Shown one piece after another: positions 1 through 7,903 of a stretch of DNA of 64,000 nucleotides. The stretch is from positions 62,001 to 126,000 of the forward strand of contig NZ_JYIT01000084.1 in NCBI RefSeq assembly GCF_000956545.1. The letters are read 5' to 3'. The position numbers and the translations under genes are program-made. Under the pieces are notes generated by a model. The model searched no databases, had not been told where the DNA came from, and saw only the letters and a list, made by a program, of their open reading frames with translations. This DNA comes from Microbacterium azadirachtae. Lineage in GTDB: Bacteria > Actinomycetota > Actinomycetes > Actinomycetales > Microbacteriaceae. Each line of letters starts with the position of its first letter. The stretch's first letter is position 1.

Positions 1-828
1 CCTTTCGCGGGGCTGGCGGTGGCGCTGTCCCGGCGGCTGGAGCTCGCCGTGGACGGCAGGGTCGGGGCGCTCTCGCGCGATCTCGAAGTGTGCCTGCCGT
101 GGGTGCGCGAGGGCACGGGTTTCGTCGATCGCGCCCTCGGCGCGTTCCTGCAGGGCCGCAGCGACGAGGCCGCCGTGCACATGCGGCTCTGGTCGGACAG
201 GTGCGGGCCGCCCGAGCCGTTCGCGCTGCCGGGGCTCGACGAGATCGGGCCGTTCGGCGCCCCTCGGGCACCGGAGCCGCCGGACGCGACCGCCGCGCGC
301 CTGCTGCGTCAGCGTGTACGGAAGACCCGGACGTCGGGATGGCGCGATGAGCTCGATCAGATCGCAGCGGAGAGCAGGGGGATCCGCTCGCCGTTCGAGC
401 GGGCACGGCTGGAGGCTCTGCTGGGTCCGGCGTGCGCCGTGCGAGGAGACCGGAGCCGCGCCGTGCGGCATCTGCGCGCGGCACAGAGCCTCTTCGACGA
501 GTCGGGGGCGCAGGCATGGCGAGGCATGGTCGACCGCAGGCTGCGCATGTTGGACGCGCCGCGGCATGGCACCGGCAGGGCGAGGGACGACGTCTCGACA
601 CCCGTGCTCGAGGTGTGTCGTGCCACCTGGGAGACGATCCTCACCGCCCGCGAGCTGGAGGTCGCGCTGCTGATGGCGCAGGGCTGCACGAACAGGGAGA
701 TCGCACTGGCGCTGCACGTGTCCGTGCGGACGGTCGAGGTGCACGGCAGTCGGATCTTCGCGAAGCTCGGCGTCCGCACCCGGCACGAGCTGACGGTGCT
801 CGCGCACCGCACCGAACAGCACCTCTGA
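1..828 (+). CDS. LuxR-family transcriptional regulator, C-terminal part (cut by window start)
   Basis: This is the 3' end of a helix-turn-helix regulator. The last 60 or so residues form a clear LuxR/NarL DNA-binding domain: LTARELEVALLMAQGC, then TNREIALALHVSVRTVEVH and the C-terminal helix IFAKLGVRTRHEL. The frame is open back to base 1, so the protein very probably begins outside the window; the GTG at 19 is only the first in-frame start codon here. The upstream residues are helical and Arg/Ala-rich, as in the C-terminal arms of large LAL-type regulators, but no ATPase motif is visible, so that subclass is an inference. It is convergent with mutY. Its ligand and targets cannot be told from the sequence. 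Confidence 0.85.
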   Translation, partial: PFAGLAVALSRRLELAVDGRVGALSRDLEVCLPWVREGTGFVDRALGAFLQGRSDEAAVHMRLWSDRCGPPEPFALPGLDEIGPFGAPRAPEPPDATAARLLRQRVRKTRTSGWRDELDQIAAESRGIRSPFERARLEALLGPACAVRGDRSRAVRHLRAAQSLFDESGAQAWRGMVDRRLRMLDAPRHGTGRARDDVSTPVLEVCRATWETILTARELEVALLMAQGCTNREIALALHVSVRTVEVHGSRIFAKLGVRTRHELTVLAHRTEQHL

Positions 829-865
829 CCGTCCCTGTGCCTCCCCGGAGCCGGGCGCGGAGGGG

Positions 866-1756
866 TCAGCGGGGCAGCAGGAACTCGCCGTCCTCCGCCT
901 CGATGAGGCCGTCGGCGATGAGGGAGTCGATCGCACGATCGCGCTGCGCCGGATCCGGCCAGTCGGCGAGGACCTCGGCGGCCGGCAGCCGGTGACCGTC
1001 GGCGTGCCGCAGCGCGCGCAGCACTCGGCCGCGCGCCTGCCGGTCCGAGCCTTCGTAGCGCGCCTGCCTGCGCCGCCGGTCCTCGCTCTCCGGATAGCCC
1101 GCCGCGCGCCAGGCGCAGCTGTCGAGGAGGGGACAGCGCGCGCAGTCGGGGGTGCGCGCGGTGCACACCGTCGCACCGAGCTCCATGGCTGCGGCGTTCA
1201 CGATCGCGGCGTCGCCCCGATCGTCGGGGAGCAGTGCCAGCATGTCGTCGAGGTCTCGGCGCGAAGGCGGCTCGGGCTGCGCCCTGCCGTGAACGGCGCG
1301 GGCGATCACGCGACGGGTGTTCGTGTCGACCACGGGATGGCGGTCTCCGAAGGCGAACACGGCGACCGCACGCGCCGTGTAGTCGCCGATGCCGGGCAGC
1401 GCGAGCAGCGACGCCACATCGCGCGGCGTGGTGCCGTCGTGCTGGTCGCGGATGGCGACGGCCGCCCGATGCAGCCACAGCGCACGACGGGGATAGCCGA
1501 GGTTCGCCCATTGCTGCAGGACCTCGGCGCCGGTCGCCGACGCGAGGGCCGCAGGGTCCGGCCAGCGGGCGAGCCACGCCTGCAGGTGCGGGATCACCCG
1601 TGTCACCGGCGTCTGCTGGAGCATGAACTCGCTCACCAGCACCCCCCACGCGCCGTACCGGGCGAGGTACTCGGGCCGTCGCCACGGGAGATCCCGGGCA
1701 TGCGCGCGATACCAGGCGATCAGCTCGGGCGCGCCGCGGGTCGGTGAGGGCGGCAT
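866..1756 (-). CDS. mutY: A/G-specific adenine DNA glycosylase MutY
   Basis: This base-excision repair enzyme removes adenine mispaired with 8-oxoguanine or guanine. It has 296 residues. The HhH-GPD core shows the catalytic Glu43 in VSEFMLQQTP, the helix-hairpin-helix LLALPGIGDYTARAV and the catalytic-Asp motif VVDTNTRRV. The iron-sulfur cluster ligands follow in the C-X6-C-X2-C-X5-C pattern. After the cluster there are only about 75 residues, which look like a short winged-helix tail rather than the NUDIX-like 8-oxoG recognition domain of E. coli MutY. A TAGGCT hexamer lies six bases before the ATG, so the transcript is probably leaderless. It is divergent from the lipoprotein gene that follows. 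Confidence 0.95.
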   Translation of the reverse strand: MPPSPTRGAPELIAWYRAHARDLPWRRPEYLARYGAWGVLVSEFMLQQTPVTRVIPHLQAWLARWPDPAALASATGAEVLQQWANLGYPRRALWLHRAAVAIRDQHDGTTPRDVASLLALPGIGDYTARAVAVFAFGDRHPVVDTNTRRVIARAVHGRAQPEPPSRRDLDDMLALLPDDRGDAAIVNAAAMELGATVCTARTPDCARCPLLDSCAWRAAGYPESEDRRRRQARYEGSDRQARGRVLRALRHADGHRLPAAEVLADWPDPAQRDRAIDSLIADGLIEAEDGEFLLPR

Positions 1757-1761
1757 GGCTC

Positions 1762-1768
1762 TAGCCTA
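1762..1768. promoter_or_regulatory. Back-to-back -10 elements between mutY and the lipoprotein gene
   Basis: TAGCCTA reads as TAGGCT on the minus strand, six bases before the mutY ATG, and as TAGCCT on the plus strand, facing the lipoprotein gene. The minus-strand element is well supported by its spacing. The plus-strand one would give a leader of about 57 nt before the start at 1831 and is only a possibility. Confidence 0.45.
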
Positions 1769-1830
1769 TGGCTGCGGACGGCGTCGCCGTCGCGACGGGG
1801 GACGAGCAACCACACAGAGGGAGACCGGAG

Positions 1831-2463
1831 ATGACCACCACCAGTAGGCTCGCGTGCGGCGCCGTGGCCGTGCTGACCATGATCGGATTGGCGGCGTGCG
1901 CGCCGACCGCGACCACCTCGTCGTCTCCGACGCCTTCTGCGTCCCCGGCGGTGTCGCCGTCGACACCGCCGGTCTCCAGCCCCCCTGCCTCGTCGTCGGC
2001 GCCGGCCGAGGATCCGTCCTCGCCGTCGACCTGGATCATCTCGACCGCCGGCGTGGGCGCTGTCCGGCTTGGAGACAAGGTGTCGGCGCTGCCGGATCTG
2101 GCGGGCTGGTCGATCCGCGACAGCTGCCGATGGGCGGCGCTCTGGGGCGACTCGGAGCTGCAGCTGGTCGCGGCGGGGGACTCGTCCGAGTCCGAACCCG
2201 TGGTCTCGGAGATCGCGGTGCTCGGCTCGACGACGGGGCCGCGCCCGCAGACGGACAGCGGGGTCGGAGTGGGGTCGACCGAGGAGCAGGTGCGTGCCGC
2301 CTACCCGGGAGCGGCCGAGGGGACGAGCGGCTACGGTCCGTGGATCCGCACGGGCGATCCCGCTCAGGGCGCTGTGTACTTCACGCTCTACCCGGACTCC
2401 CGCACGGTGCGTCAGGTGACGGTGACGACTCGGGACAAGCCCTCGGCGGAGTACTGCGGCTGA
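1831..2463 (+). CDS. Putative lipoprotein
   Basis: A 210-residue exported lipoprotein of unknown function. The N-terminus is a lipoprotein signal peptide with lipobox LAAC (MTTTSRLACGAVAVLTMIGLAAC). A Ser/Thr/Pro-rich linker of about 40 residues follows, then a globular part containing GVGAVRLGDKV and later GVGVGSTEEQVRAAYPG, a short repeated pattern of Gly-rich turn plus helix that loosely recalls SmpA/BamE-like folds. I chose the ATG at 1831 because it gives the signal peptide directly and has a GGGAGACCGGAG ribosome site; an in-frame ATG at 1768 would add 21 unlikely residues. The protein probably sits on the outer face of the membrane. Confidence 0.75.
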   Translation: MTTTSRLACGAVAVLTMIGLAACAPTATTSSSPTPSASPAVSPSTPPVSSPPASSSAPAEDPSSPSTWIISTAGVGAVRLGDKVSALPDLAGWSIRDSCRWAALWGDSELQLVAAGDSSESEPVVSEIAVLGSTTGPRPQTDSGVGVGSTEEQVRAAYPGAAEGTSGYGPWIRTGDPAQGAVYFTLYPDSRTVRQVTVTTRDKPSAEYCG

Positions 2464-2489
2464 GTTTCGGGCACCCGGCGTTCCGCCCC

Positions 2490-2495
2490 TAGGCT
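2490..2495 (+). promoter_or_regulatory. truB -10 element (leaderless type)
   Basis: TAGGCT lies six bases before the truB ATG at 2502, which places the expected transcription start at the A of the start codon. Confidence 0.55.
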
Positions 2496-2501
2496 GGGAG
2501 G

Positions 2502-3398
2502 ATGGCAACCAGCGGGATCCTGCTCGTCGACAAGCCGGGCGGGATGACGAGTCACGACGTCGTCGCCCGCACCCGCCGGGCGTTCGGCACGCGGAAGGTG
2601 GGTCACGCCGGCACTCTCGACCCGATGGCCACAGGGCTGCTCGTCGTCGGCATCGAGGCCGCGACCCGGCTGCTGACCTTCGTCGTCGGCGCCGACAAGA
2701 CGTACCTCGCCACGATCCGCCTCGGCCAGACCACCGGCACCGACGACGCGGACGGGGAGATCGTCTCCACCGCCGACCCGCACGCGGTCGCCGCGATCAC
2801 CGGGGACCGGATCGAGGCCGGCGTGGCGGCTCTCACAGGCGCGATCTCGCAGGTGCCCAGCGCCGTCTCCGCGATCAAGGTCGACGGACGCCGCGCCTAC
2901 GACCGGGTGCGCGCGGGGGAGGAGGTCGTCCTCGCCGCCCGTGACGTGGTCGTGTCGCGGTTCGACGTGCTCGCCGACCGTGCGGGGGACGCCGGGACCC
3001 GCGATCTCGATGTGGTCGTGGACTGCTCCTCGGGCACCTACATCCGCGCGCTCGCCCGCGATCTCGGTGCCGACCTCGGCGTCGGGGCGCACCTCACGGC
3101 CCTGCGGCGTACCCGCGTCGGTCCGTTCGACGTGGCGGACGCCACGGGCCTCGTCGATCTCGCCGACGCGCAGCCGCTCACGTCGGCCGACGCCGCGGGC
3201 CGCATCCTGCCCGTGCTCCCCGTGACGGCCCAGGAAGCTGTCGACCTGCGGCACGGCAAGCGCCTCGTGGGTCAGCGCTCCCGGCTCGAGGGCCCGCGCG
3301 CCGCGGCGATCGATCCGGACGGCGTCCTGATCGGTATCGTGGAGCGCCGCGGCGACGACCTGAAGAGCGCCATGAACATGCCGGAGGGGGCGTCATGA
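2502..3398 (+). CDS. truB: tRNA pseudouridine(55) synthase TruB
   Basis: TruB converts U55 of the tRNA T-loop to pseudouridine. The 298-residue protein begins with the family signature GILLVDKPGGMTSHDVV and carries HAGTLDPMATGLL, in which Asp40 is the catalytic residue. SAIKVDGRRAYDRVRAGEEV and CSSGTYIRALARDLG are further conserved blocks. The C-terminal region includes a short PUA-like segment. It starts an apparent operon: the next gene overlaps it by four bases (ATGA), and two small membrane proteins then lead to ribF. The truB-ribF neighbourhood is widely conserved in actinobacteria. Confidence 0.96.
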   Translation: MATSGILLVDKPGGMTSHDVVARTRRAFGTRKVGHAGTLDPMATGLLVVGIEAATRLLTFVVGADKTYLATIRLGQTTGTDDADGEIVSTADPHAVAAITGDRIEAGVAALTGAISQVPSAVSAIKVDGRRAYDRVRAGEEVVLAARDVVVSRFDVLADRAGDAGTRDLDVVVDCSSGTYIRALARDLGADLGVGAHLTALRRTRVGPFDVADATGLVDLADAQPLTSADAAGRILPVLPVTAQEAVDLRHGKRLVGQRSRLEGPRAAAIDPDGVLIGIVERRGDDLKSAMNMPEGAS

Positions 3399-3766
3399 TC
3401 CTGTGGTTCACCGTCGTGCAGCTCGCGGTGGCGGTCGCGGCCGGACTCTTCTGCCTGATCATGGGCTTCGCGGGGAAGCGTCCCAACGACTGGACGGTGG
3501 GATCCCTGGCGCTGGTGGAGCTCCTCCTGATCGTCCAGGTGGTCATGGCGATCGTCTCGCCCTTCGCAGGCAACCCCGCGCGCGGTGACGGGCTGGAGTA
3601 CGGGGTGTACCTCGTGTCGGCCGTGCTGCTACCGATCGGCGGCGCGACGTGGGCGCTGCTTGAGCGGTCCCGCTGGAGCACGGTGATCATGGGCGTGGTC
3701 TCGCTGTCGCTCGCGGTGATGATCTGGCGGATGCAGGTGATCTGGACGACGCCGATGGGCGGCTGA
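3395..3766 (+). CDS. Small integral membrane protein, unknown function
   Basis: A 123-residue protein whose ATG overlaps the truB stop (ATGA), so the two are probably translationally coupled. It shows four hydrophobic segments: near the N-terminus (VVQLAVAVAAGLFCLIMGFAG), then LALVELLLIVQVVMAIV, YLVSAVLLPIGGATWALL and VIMGVVSLSLAVMIWRM. This matches small conserved membrane proteins seen beside truB/ribF in Microbacteriaceae. I see no catalytic motif. A transport or membrane-maintenance role would be a guess. Confidence 0.75.
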   Translation: MILWFTVVQLAVAVAAGLFCLIMGFAGKRPNDWTVGSLALVELLLIVQVVMAIVSPFAGNPARGDGLEYGVYLVSAVLLPIGGATWALLERSRWSTVIMGVVSLSLAVMIWRMQVIWTTPMGG

Positions 3767-3807
3767 ACGGAACGGTCTCGGCGGACGCCGTGTCCGTCCC
3801 GTTCCGT
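3767..3807 (+). terminator. Inverted repeat after the truB-linked membrane gene
   Basis: ACGGAACGG (3767-3775) and CCGTTCCGT (3799-3807) are perfect complements with a 23-nt loop. There is no T-run, and a TAGAAT -10-like hexamer (3807-3812) starts at its end, so it may be a weak terminator or part of the next promoter region. Confidence 0.35.
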
Positions 3808-3821
3808 AGAATGGAGACGCC

Positions 3822-4322
3822 ATGAGCACCGCGCGATCCTCGACCCCCTCCGACTCCTCCCCGCAGCCGGAGGGATCGTCCACCGCACCGGTGCGACCGC
3901 GGATGCGCGGCATCGGGCGCGTGCTCGTGATCGTGTACGCCGTGATGGCGCTCGGCGCCACGGGCCGCTCGTTCGTCCAGATCGCGCGCGCCTTCGATCA
4001 GGCACCGCTCGCCTACACGCTCTCGGCGCTCTCCGCCGTGGTCTACATCGTGGCGACCCTGGCCCTGATCCTGTCGGGCCGGCCGGGCTGGTACCGCGTC
4101 GCCTGGGTCGCGATCGCCTTCGAGCTGGTCGGCGTGCTGGTGGTCGGCACGCTCAGCCTCACCCATCCCTCGCTCTTCCAGCACCCGACCGTGTGGTCGC
4201 AGTTCGGCTCGGGCTACATCTTCATCCCCCTGGTGCTGCCACTGTTCGGCCTGTGGTGGCTGATCGCGCATCGCCCGTCGGCGCGGCCCGCGGAGATCCT
4301 GCCGGAAGGGCCGACCGCATGA
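3822..4322 (+). CDS. Membrane protein, unknown function
   Basis: A 166-residue protein with a polar N-terminal tail of about 30 residues rich in Ser, Pro and Thr, then four predicted membrane spans (VLVIVYAVMALGATG, ALSAVVYIVATLALIL, VAWVAIAFELVGVLVVGTL, FIPLVLPLFGLWWLIA). A TAGAAT hexamer sits nine bases before the ATG, with GGAG in between, so it may have its own promoter. The stop overlaps the ribF start (ATGA), which points to co-translation with ribF. No family function is recognised. Confidence 0.75.
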   Translation: MSTARSSTPSDSSPQPEGSSTAPVRPRMRGIGRVLVIVYAVMALGATGRSFVQIARAFDQAPLAYTLSALSAVVYIVATLALILSGRPGWYRVAWVAIAFELVGVLVVGTLSLTHPSLFQHPTVWSQFGSGYIFIPLVLPLFGLWWLIAHRPSARPAEILPEGPTA

Positions 4323-5323
4323 TCGTCTTCCGGGATCCGGCCGATATCCCCGCCGACTTCGGACGCACGGTCGCGGCGATCGGCAAGTTCGACGGCGTGC
4401 ACTCCGGACACCGCGCCGTGTTCCGCCGCGCGCAGCAGGATGCCGCGCGGATCGGCGCGAAGACGGTCGCCGTCACCTTCGACCGCAATCCGCTGAGCGT
4501 GCTGCGCCCCGATCGCTGCCCCGACGACCTGGTGTCGGTCGAGCGCAAGATCGACCTGCTCTCCGGATGCGGACTGGACGCGGTGCTGGTGCTCACGTTC
4601 GACGAGCAGCTGGCCTCGCGCACCGCGGAGGACTTCGCGACGTCGATCCTCGTCGACGCACTGCACGTCGCCACCGTGCTCGTGGGCCGCGACTTCCGGT
4701 TCGGCCGCGGCGGCAGCGGAACGCCCGCCCTGCTGTCAGAGCTGGGCCGGGACCACGACTTCACCGTCGACGTGATCGAGGACGTCTTCCTCGAGGGCAC
4801 GGATCGGCGGGTGTCGTCGTCCTGGGCGCGGGAGCTGCTCGCCGCGGGAGACGTGACGCTCGCCGGCGCCGTGCTCGGCAGGCCCGTGTCGGTGCGCGGA
4901 GAGGTCGTGCACGGGCTCAAGCGCGGCCGCGAGCTCGGATTCCCCACGGCCAACCTGCCCACGCTGCTGGACGAGATGGTCCCGGCCGACGGCGTCTACG
5001 CCGGACGACTGGTGGACCACACCACGGGGGTCACGCATCCCGCCGCGATCTCCGTCGGGACGAACCCGACCTTCGACGACGTCCCGGAACGCCAGGTGGA
5101 GGCGCACGCGATCGACAGTCCGGGCCTGGACCTGTACGGACACGACGTGACCGTGGAGTTCACGCACCGGCTGCGCGGCATGACGGCGTTCGACAGCATG
5201 GACGCGCTCGTCGAGGGAATCGCCTCGGATGTGGCGCAGGCGCGCAGCCTGCTCGGCGTCCCGCAGCCGGCCGGTGTTCCGGCGGCCGGGGGAGCAGAGG
5301 TCGCGGACTCGCCCGCGTCATGA
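4319..5323 (+). CDS. ribF: Bifunctional riboflavin kinase / FAD synthetase RibF
   Basis: RibF phosphorylates riboflavin to FMN and adenylylates FMN to FAD. The protein has 334 residues. The N-terminal nucleotidyltransferase domain has IGKFDGVHSGHRAVF, with the flavin adenylyltransferase GxFDGxHxGH pattern, followed by VGRDFRFGRGGSG and the SSSWARELLAAGD block. The C-terminal riboflavin kinase domain includes GRELGFPTANL and the PADGVYAG and TNPTFDD motifs. I chose the ATG at 4319 because it overlaps the preceding stop and starts just before the domain. No flavin riboswitch lies here, in contrast with the ribH paralogue at 41.3 kb. Confidence 0.96.
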   Translation: MIVFRDPADIPADFGRTVAAIGKFDGVHSGHRAVFRRAQQDAARIGAKTVAVTFDRNPLSVLRPDRCPDDLVSVERKIDLLSGCGLDAVLVLTFDEQLASRTAEDFATSILVDALHVATVLVGRDFRFGRGGSGTPALLSELGRDHDFTVDVIEDVFLEGTDRRVSSSWARELLAAGDVTLAGAVLGRPVSVRGEVVHGLKRGRELGFPTANLPTLLDEMVPADGVYAGRLVDHTTGVTHPAAISVGTNPTFDDVPERQVEAHAIDSPGLDLYGHDVTVEFTHRLRGMTAFDSMDALVEGIASDVAQARSLLGVPQPAGVPAAGGAEVADSPAS

Positions 5324-5345
5324 CCGCGTGACCGCACGAGTGGCG

Positions 5346-5351
5346 TAAACT
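5346..5351 (+). promoter_or_regulatory. Possible -10 element upstream of the SNF2 gene
   Basis: TAAACT stands out in the 219-bp GC-rich gap after ribF. It is followed by a loose hairpin, CGAACCCGT near 5358 paired with ACGGGGTTCG near 5394. It would give a leader of about 185 nt. No clear -35 element is seen, so this is tentative. Confidence 0.3.
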
Positions 5352-5542
5352 TACCGCGAACCCGTTGTGTTCGACGTGCGCGATGCACGCCTACGGGGTT
5401 CGCCGTCCGCGCGGTCCGCGTACTGCCGACCGACAGTCGCCGTCCGCGGACATCGCATCGCCCGGAGGCACCGTCCATCCGGACGGTCATCGTTCGGACC
5501 AGCCGCCGTCCGTGTGGGACGGCATCCACGCTCAGGAGGAGC

Positions 5543-7687
5543 ATGCCGACCACGGCGACCGCCACCCGGCGGAAGAAGACGTCGCGCCGAGACGAAGACG
5601 CGCCGCTGATCCCGATCCTCGCGCGCAAGGTGCGCGAGATCGAGGCCAAGGCCCAGCACGGGAAGCTCGGGCCCACGAACCGTGTCAAGTTCCAGGTGAT
5701 CGCGTTCCTGGTGCGCGAAGAGCGCGCCAGGGTCAAGGGCGACACGGAGCTCGGCGACAGCGCCCGCGCCGAGCAGCTCAAGCGGCTGGACGGCGTCGCG
5801 ACGATCCTCGCGAAGACCGCTGCGCGCGACACCTCGCTCATTCAGCTGCTCGAGGCCGATCAGGCCACGAGCCCCGTCGCGAAGCGCATGCGGCGGGACT
5901 GGCTGCTCGAGTCGGGCGCGGAGCTCGCCCCCGAGGAGCTGGTGATCGCCGACGTGATCCGGGTGCAGCAGGCGCCCGTCGTGCCCGCCGCGCTCGCCGA
6001 GCGCCAGGTGACCCCGCCGTCGGTGGAGTCGCGGATGCTCGCGAACCCGTTCCTCGCGCCCGACCTGACGCCGCGTCCTGCCGTGACCCCGCGTCGTCGT
6101 CTGGACGGCTGGGAGCTGATGGGCCCGCTGTACAAGGCGTTCGAGACGGGCGCCGGCGGTGCGACGGCCTCGATGGAGCTGCCCCCGTTGCCCGAGTACG
6201 ACCACATCTCGCCGAAGGGCCTGGAGGTGATGGTGCACCAGTCCCGGTTCCTCGAGTCCGTGCGTGCCGGCCATCGCTCCTTCCTGCTCGCGGACGAGCC
6301 GGGCCTGGGCAAGACCGCGCAGTCGGTGCTGGCTGCGTCGGTCGCCGACGCCTACCCGCTGCTCGTGGTCGTACCGAACGTCGTGAAGATGAACTGGGCG
6401 CGCGAGGTCGAGCGGTGGACGCCGCAGCGCCGAGCCGCCGTCATCCAGGGCGACGGCCAGGACGTCGACGCCTTCGCCGATGTGTTCATCGTGAACTACG
6501 AGATCCTGGACCGGCACCTGTCCTGGCTCGGCGAGATCGGCCTGCGCGGGATGGTCGTCGACGAGGCGCACTTCATCAAGAACCTGTCCTCGCAGCGGTC
6601 CCAGAACGTCCTGGCGCTCGCGACGCGGATCAGGGAGCAGACTCCGAACGGACGTCCGCTGCTGATGGCGCTGACCGGCACCCCGCTGATCAACGACGTC
6701 GAGGACTTCGACGCGATCTGGCGCTTCCTCGGCTGGACCAACGGCGAGCGCCCCTCCGCGGAGCTCGCGGACAAGCTGGACGCCACCGGACTCACGCCCG
6801 CGGACAAGGCGTTCTACGGCGAGGCCAGGGATGCGGTCATCTCGATGGGCATCGTGCGGCGCAAGAAGAAGGACGTCGCCGCCGACCTGCCGGACAAGCT
6901 CATCGCCGACCTGCCGGTGCAGCTGGACGACGAGTTCGGCCGCAGCATCCGCCAGGCCGAGGCCGAGCTCGGTGCTCGTATGGCGGCGAAGTACCGGCGC
7001 ATCATCGAGGCACGCGGGGACCGCGGACTGGCGCACGGCGAGATCGACGAGGACATCGTCCGTCTCGTGGCGCACGGCGAGCTCGAGGAGTCCAAGGCCG
7101 CAGGCACCGGGGGCGACAACGTCTTCACCATGGTGCGCAAGATCGGTCAGGCCAAGGCGCTGCTCGCCGCCGACTACGCGGCGCAGCTGCAGCGCTCGGT
7201 GGGCAAGGTGGTGTTCTTCGCGAAGCACATCGACGTCATGGATCAGGCCGAGGCGCACTTCGCGGCGGCGGGGATCAAGGCGGTCTCGATCCGCGGCGAC
7301 CAGTCCACGCCCGCGCGCCAGCTGGCCATCGACTCGTTCAACGGCGACCCGGAGGTCGGCATCGCGGTCTGTTCGCTCACCGCCGCCGGCGTCGGCGTGA
7401 ACCTGCAGACCGCCTCCAACGTGGTGCTCGCGGAGCTCAGCTGGACGGCGGCGGAGCAGACGCAGGCGATCGACCGCGTCCACCGCATCGGCCAGGACGA
7501 GCCCGTGACGGCGTGGCGGATCATCGCCGCGCACACGCTCGACACGAAGATCGCCGAGCTCATCGACCAGAAGCAGGGCCTCGCGGCGCGCGCGCTCGAC
7601 GGCGAGGCCGTCGAGGAAGGCGCCAGCGAGTCGGTGCAGCTGGCCGCGCTCATGCACCTCCTCCGCGAGGCGCTGGGCGGCAGCTGA
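5543..7687 (+). CDS. SNF2-family DEAD/DEAH-box helicase
   Basis: A 714-residue superfamily-2 ATPase. Residues from about 230 to 660 carry the SNF2 motifs in order: LADEPGLGKTAQ (Walker A), VVPNVVKMNW, VVDEAHFIKN (DEAH, near 340), ALTGTPLIN, then in the second RecA lobe VVFFAKHIDVMDQAE, CSLTAAGVGVNLQTAS and QAIDRVHRIGQ. The first 230 residues (RRKKTSRRDEDAPLIPIL onward) are basic and helical, with no domain I recognise. It resembles stand-alone bacterial SNF2 proteins that act on nucleic acids. No nuclease or methyltransferase partner is adjacent, so it is not obviously part of a defence system. The start has a CAGGAGGAGC ribosome site. Confidence 0.9.
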   Translation: MPTTATATRRKKTSRRDEDAPLIPILARKVREIEAKAQHGKLGPTNRVKFQVIAFLVREERARVKGDTELGDSARAEQLKRLDGVATILAKTAARDTSLIQLLEADQATSPVAKRMRRDWLLESGAELAPEELVIADVIRVQQAPVVPAALAERQVTPPSVESRMLANPFLAPDLTPRPAVTPRRRLDGWELMGPLYKAFETGAGGATASMELPPLPEYDHISPKGLEVMVHQSRFLESVRAGHRSFLLADEPGLGKTAQSVLAASVADAYPLLVVVPNVVKMNWAREVERWTPQRRAAVIQGDGQDVDAFADVFIVNYEILDRHLSWLGEIGLRGMVVDEAHFIKNLSSQRSQNVLALATRIREQTPNGRPLLMALTGTPLINDVEDFDAIWRFLGWTNGERPSAELADKLDATGLTPADKAFYGEARDAVISMGIVRRKKKDVAADLPDKLIADLPVQLDDEFGRSIRQAEAELGARMAAKYRRIIEARGDRGLAHGEIDEDIVRLVAHGELEESKAAGTGGDNVFTMVRKIGQAKALLAADYAAQLQRSVGKVVFFAKHIDVMDQAEAHFAAAGIKAVSIRGDQSTPARQLAIDSFNGDPEVGIAVCSLTAAGVGVNLQTASNVVLAELSWTAAEQTQAIDRVHRIGQDEPVTAWRIIAAHTLDTKIAELIDQKQGLAARALDGEAVEEGASESVQLAALMHLLREALGGS

Positions 7688-7711
7688 CGCGGAGTCCGCA
7701 ACGATCGCAAA

Positions 7712-7755
7712 GAACGGCGCTTCTTCACCCGCTTTCGGGTGGTGAAGCGCCGTTC
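7712..7755 (+). terminator. Terminator of the SNF2 gene
   Basis: GAACGGCGCTTC pairs with GAAGCGCCGTTC at the far end, and an inner CACCC/GGGTG closes the loop. The stem is about 19 bp with two mismatches, followed by TTCGTC. Confidence 0.8.
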
Positions 7756-7903
7756 TTCGTCAAGAAGCCGAGAACTCGGCGAGCGAGTGCGTAAGAATGC
7801 GGGTTTTCGGCGCGCTCGAATGGCGCCGCGGAGCAGATCGGCACTAGTGTCGAACGAGGCAACGGTGCCGCGCTTCCTTTCCCTTCCCTCCCGAGGACGA
7901 CCC

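Noticed and set aside
5351..7657. A 768-codon minus-strand frame opposite the SNF2 gene
   Set aside because: The plus-strand frame carries all SNF2 motifs; the opposite frame is compositional.
5543..7687. SNF2 gene as part of a phage-defence island
   Set aside because: No nuclease, methyltransferase, DUF or integrase neighbours; flanking genes are ribF and pfkA.
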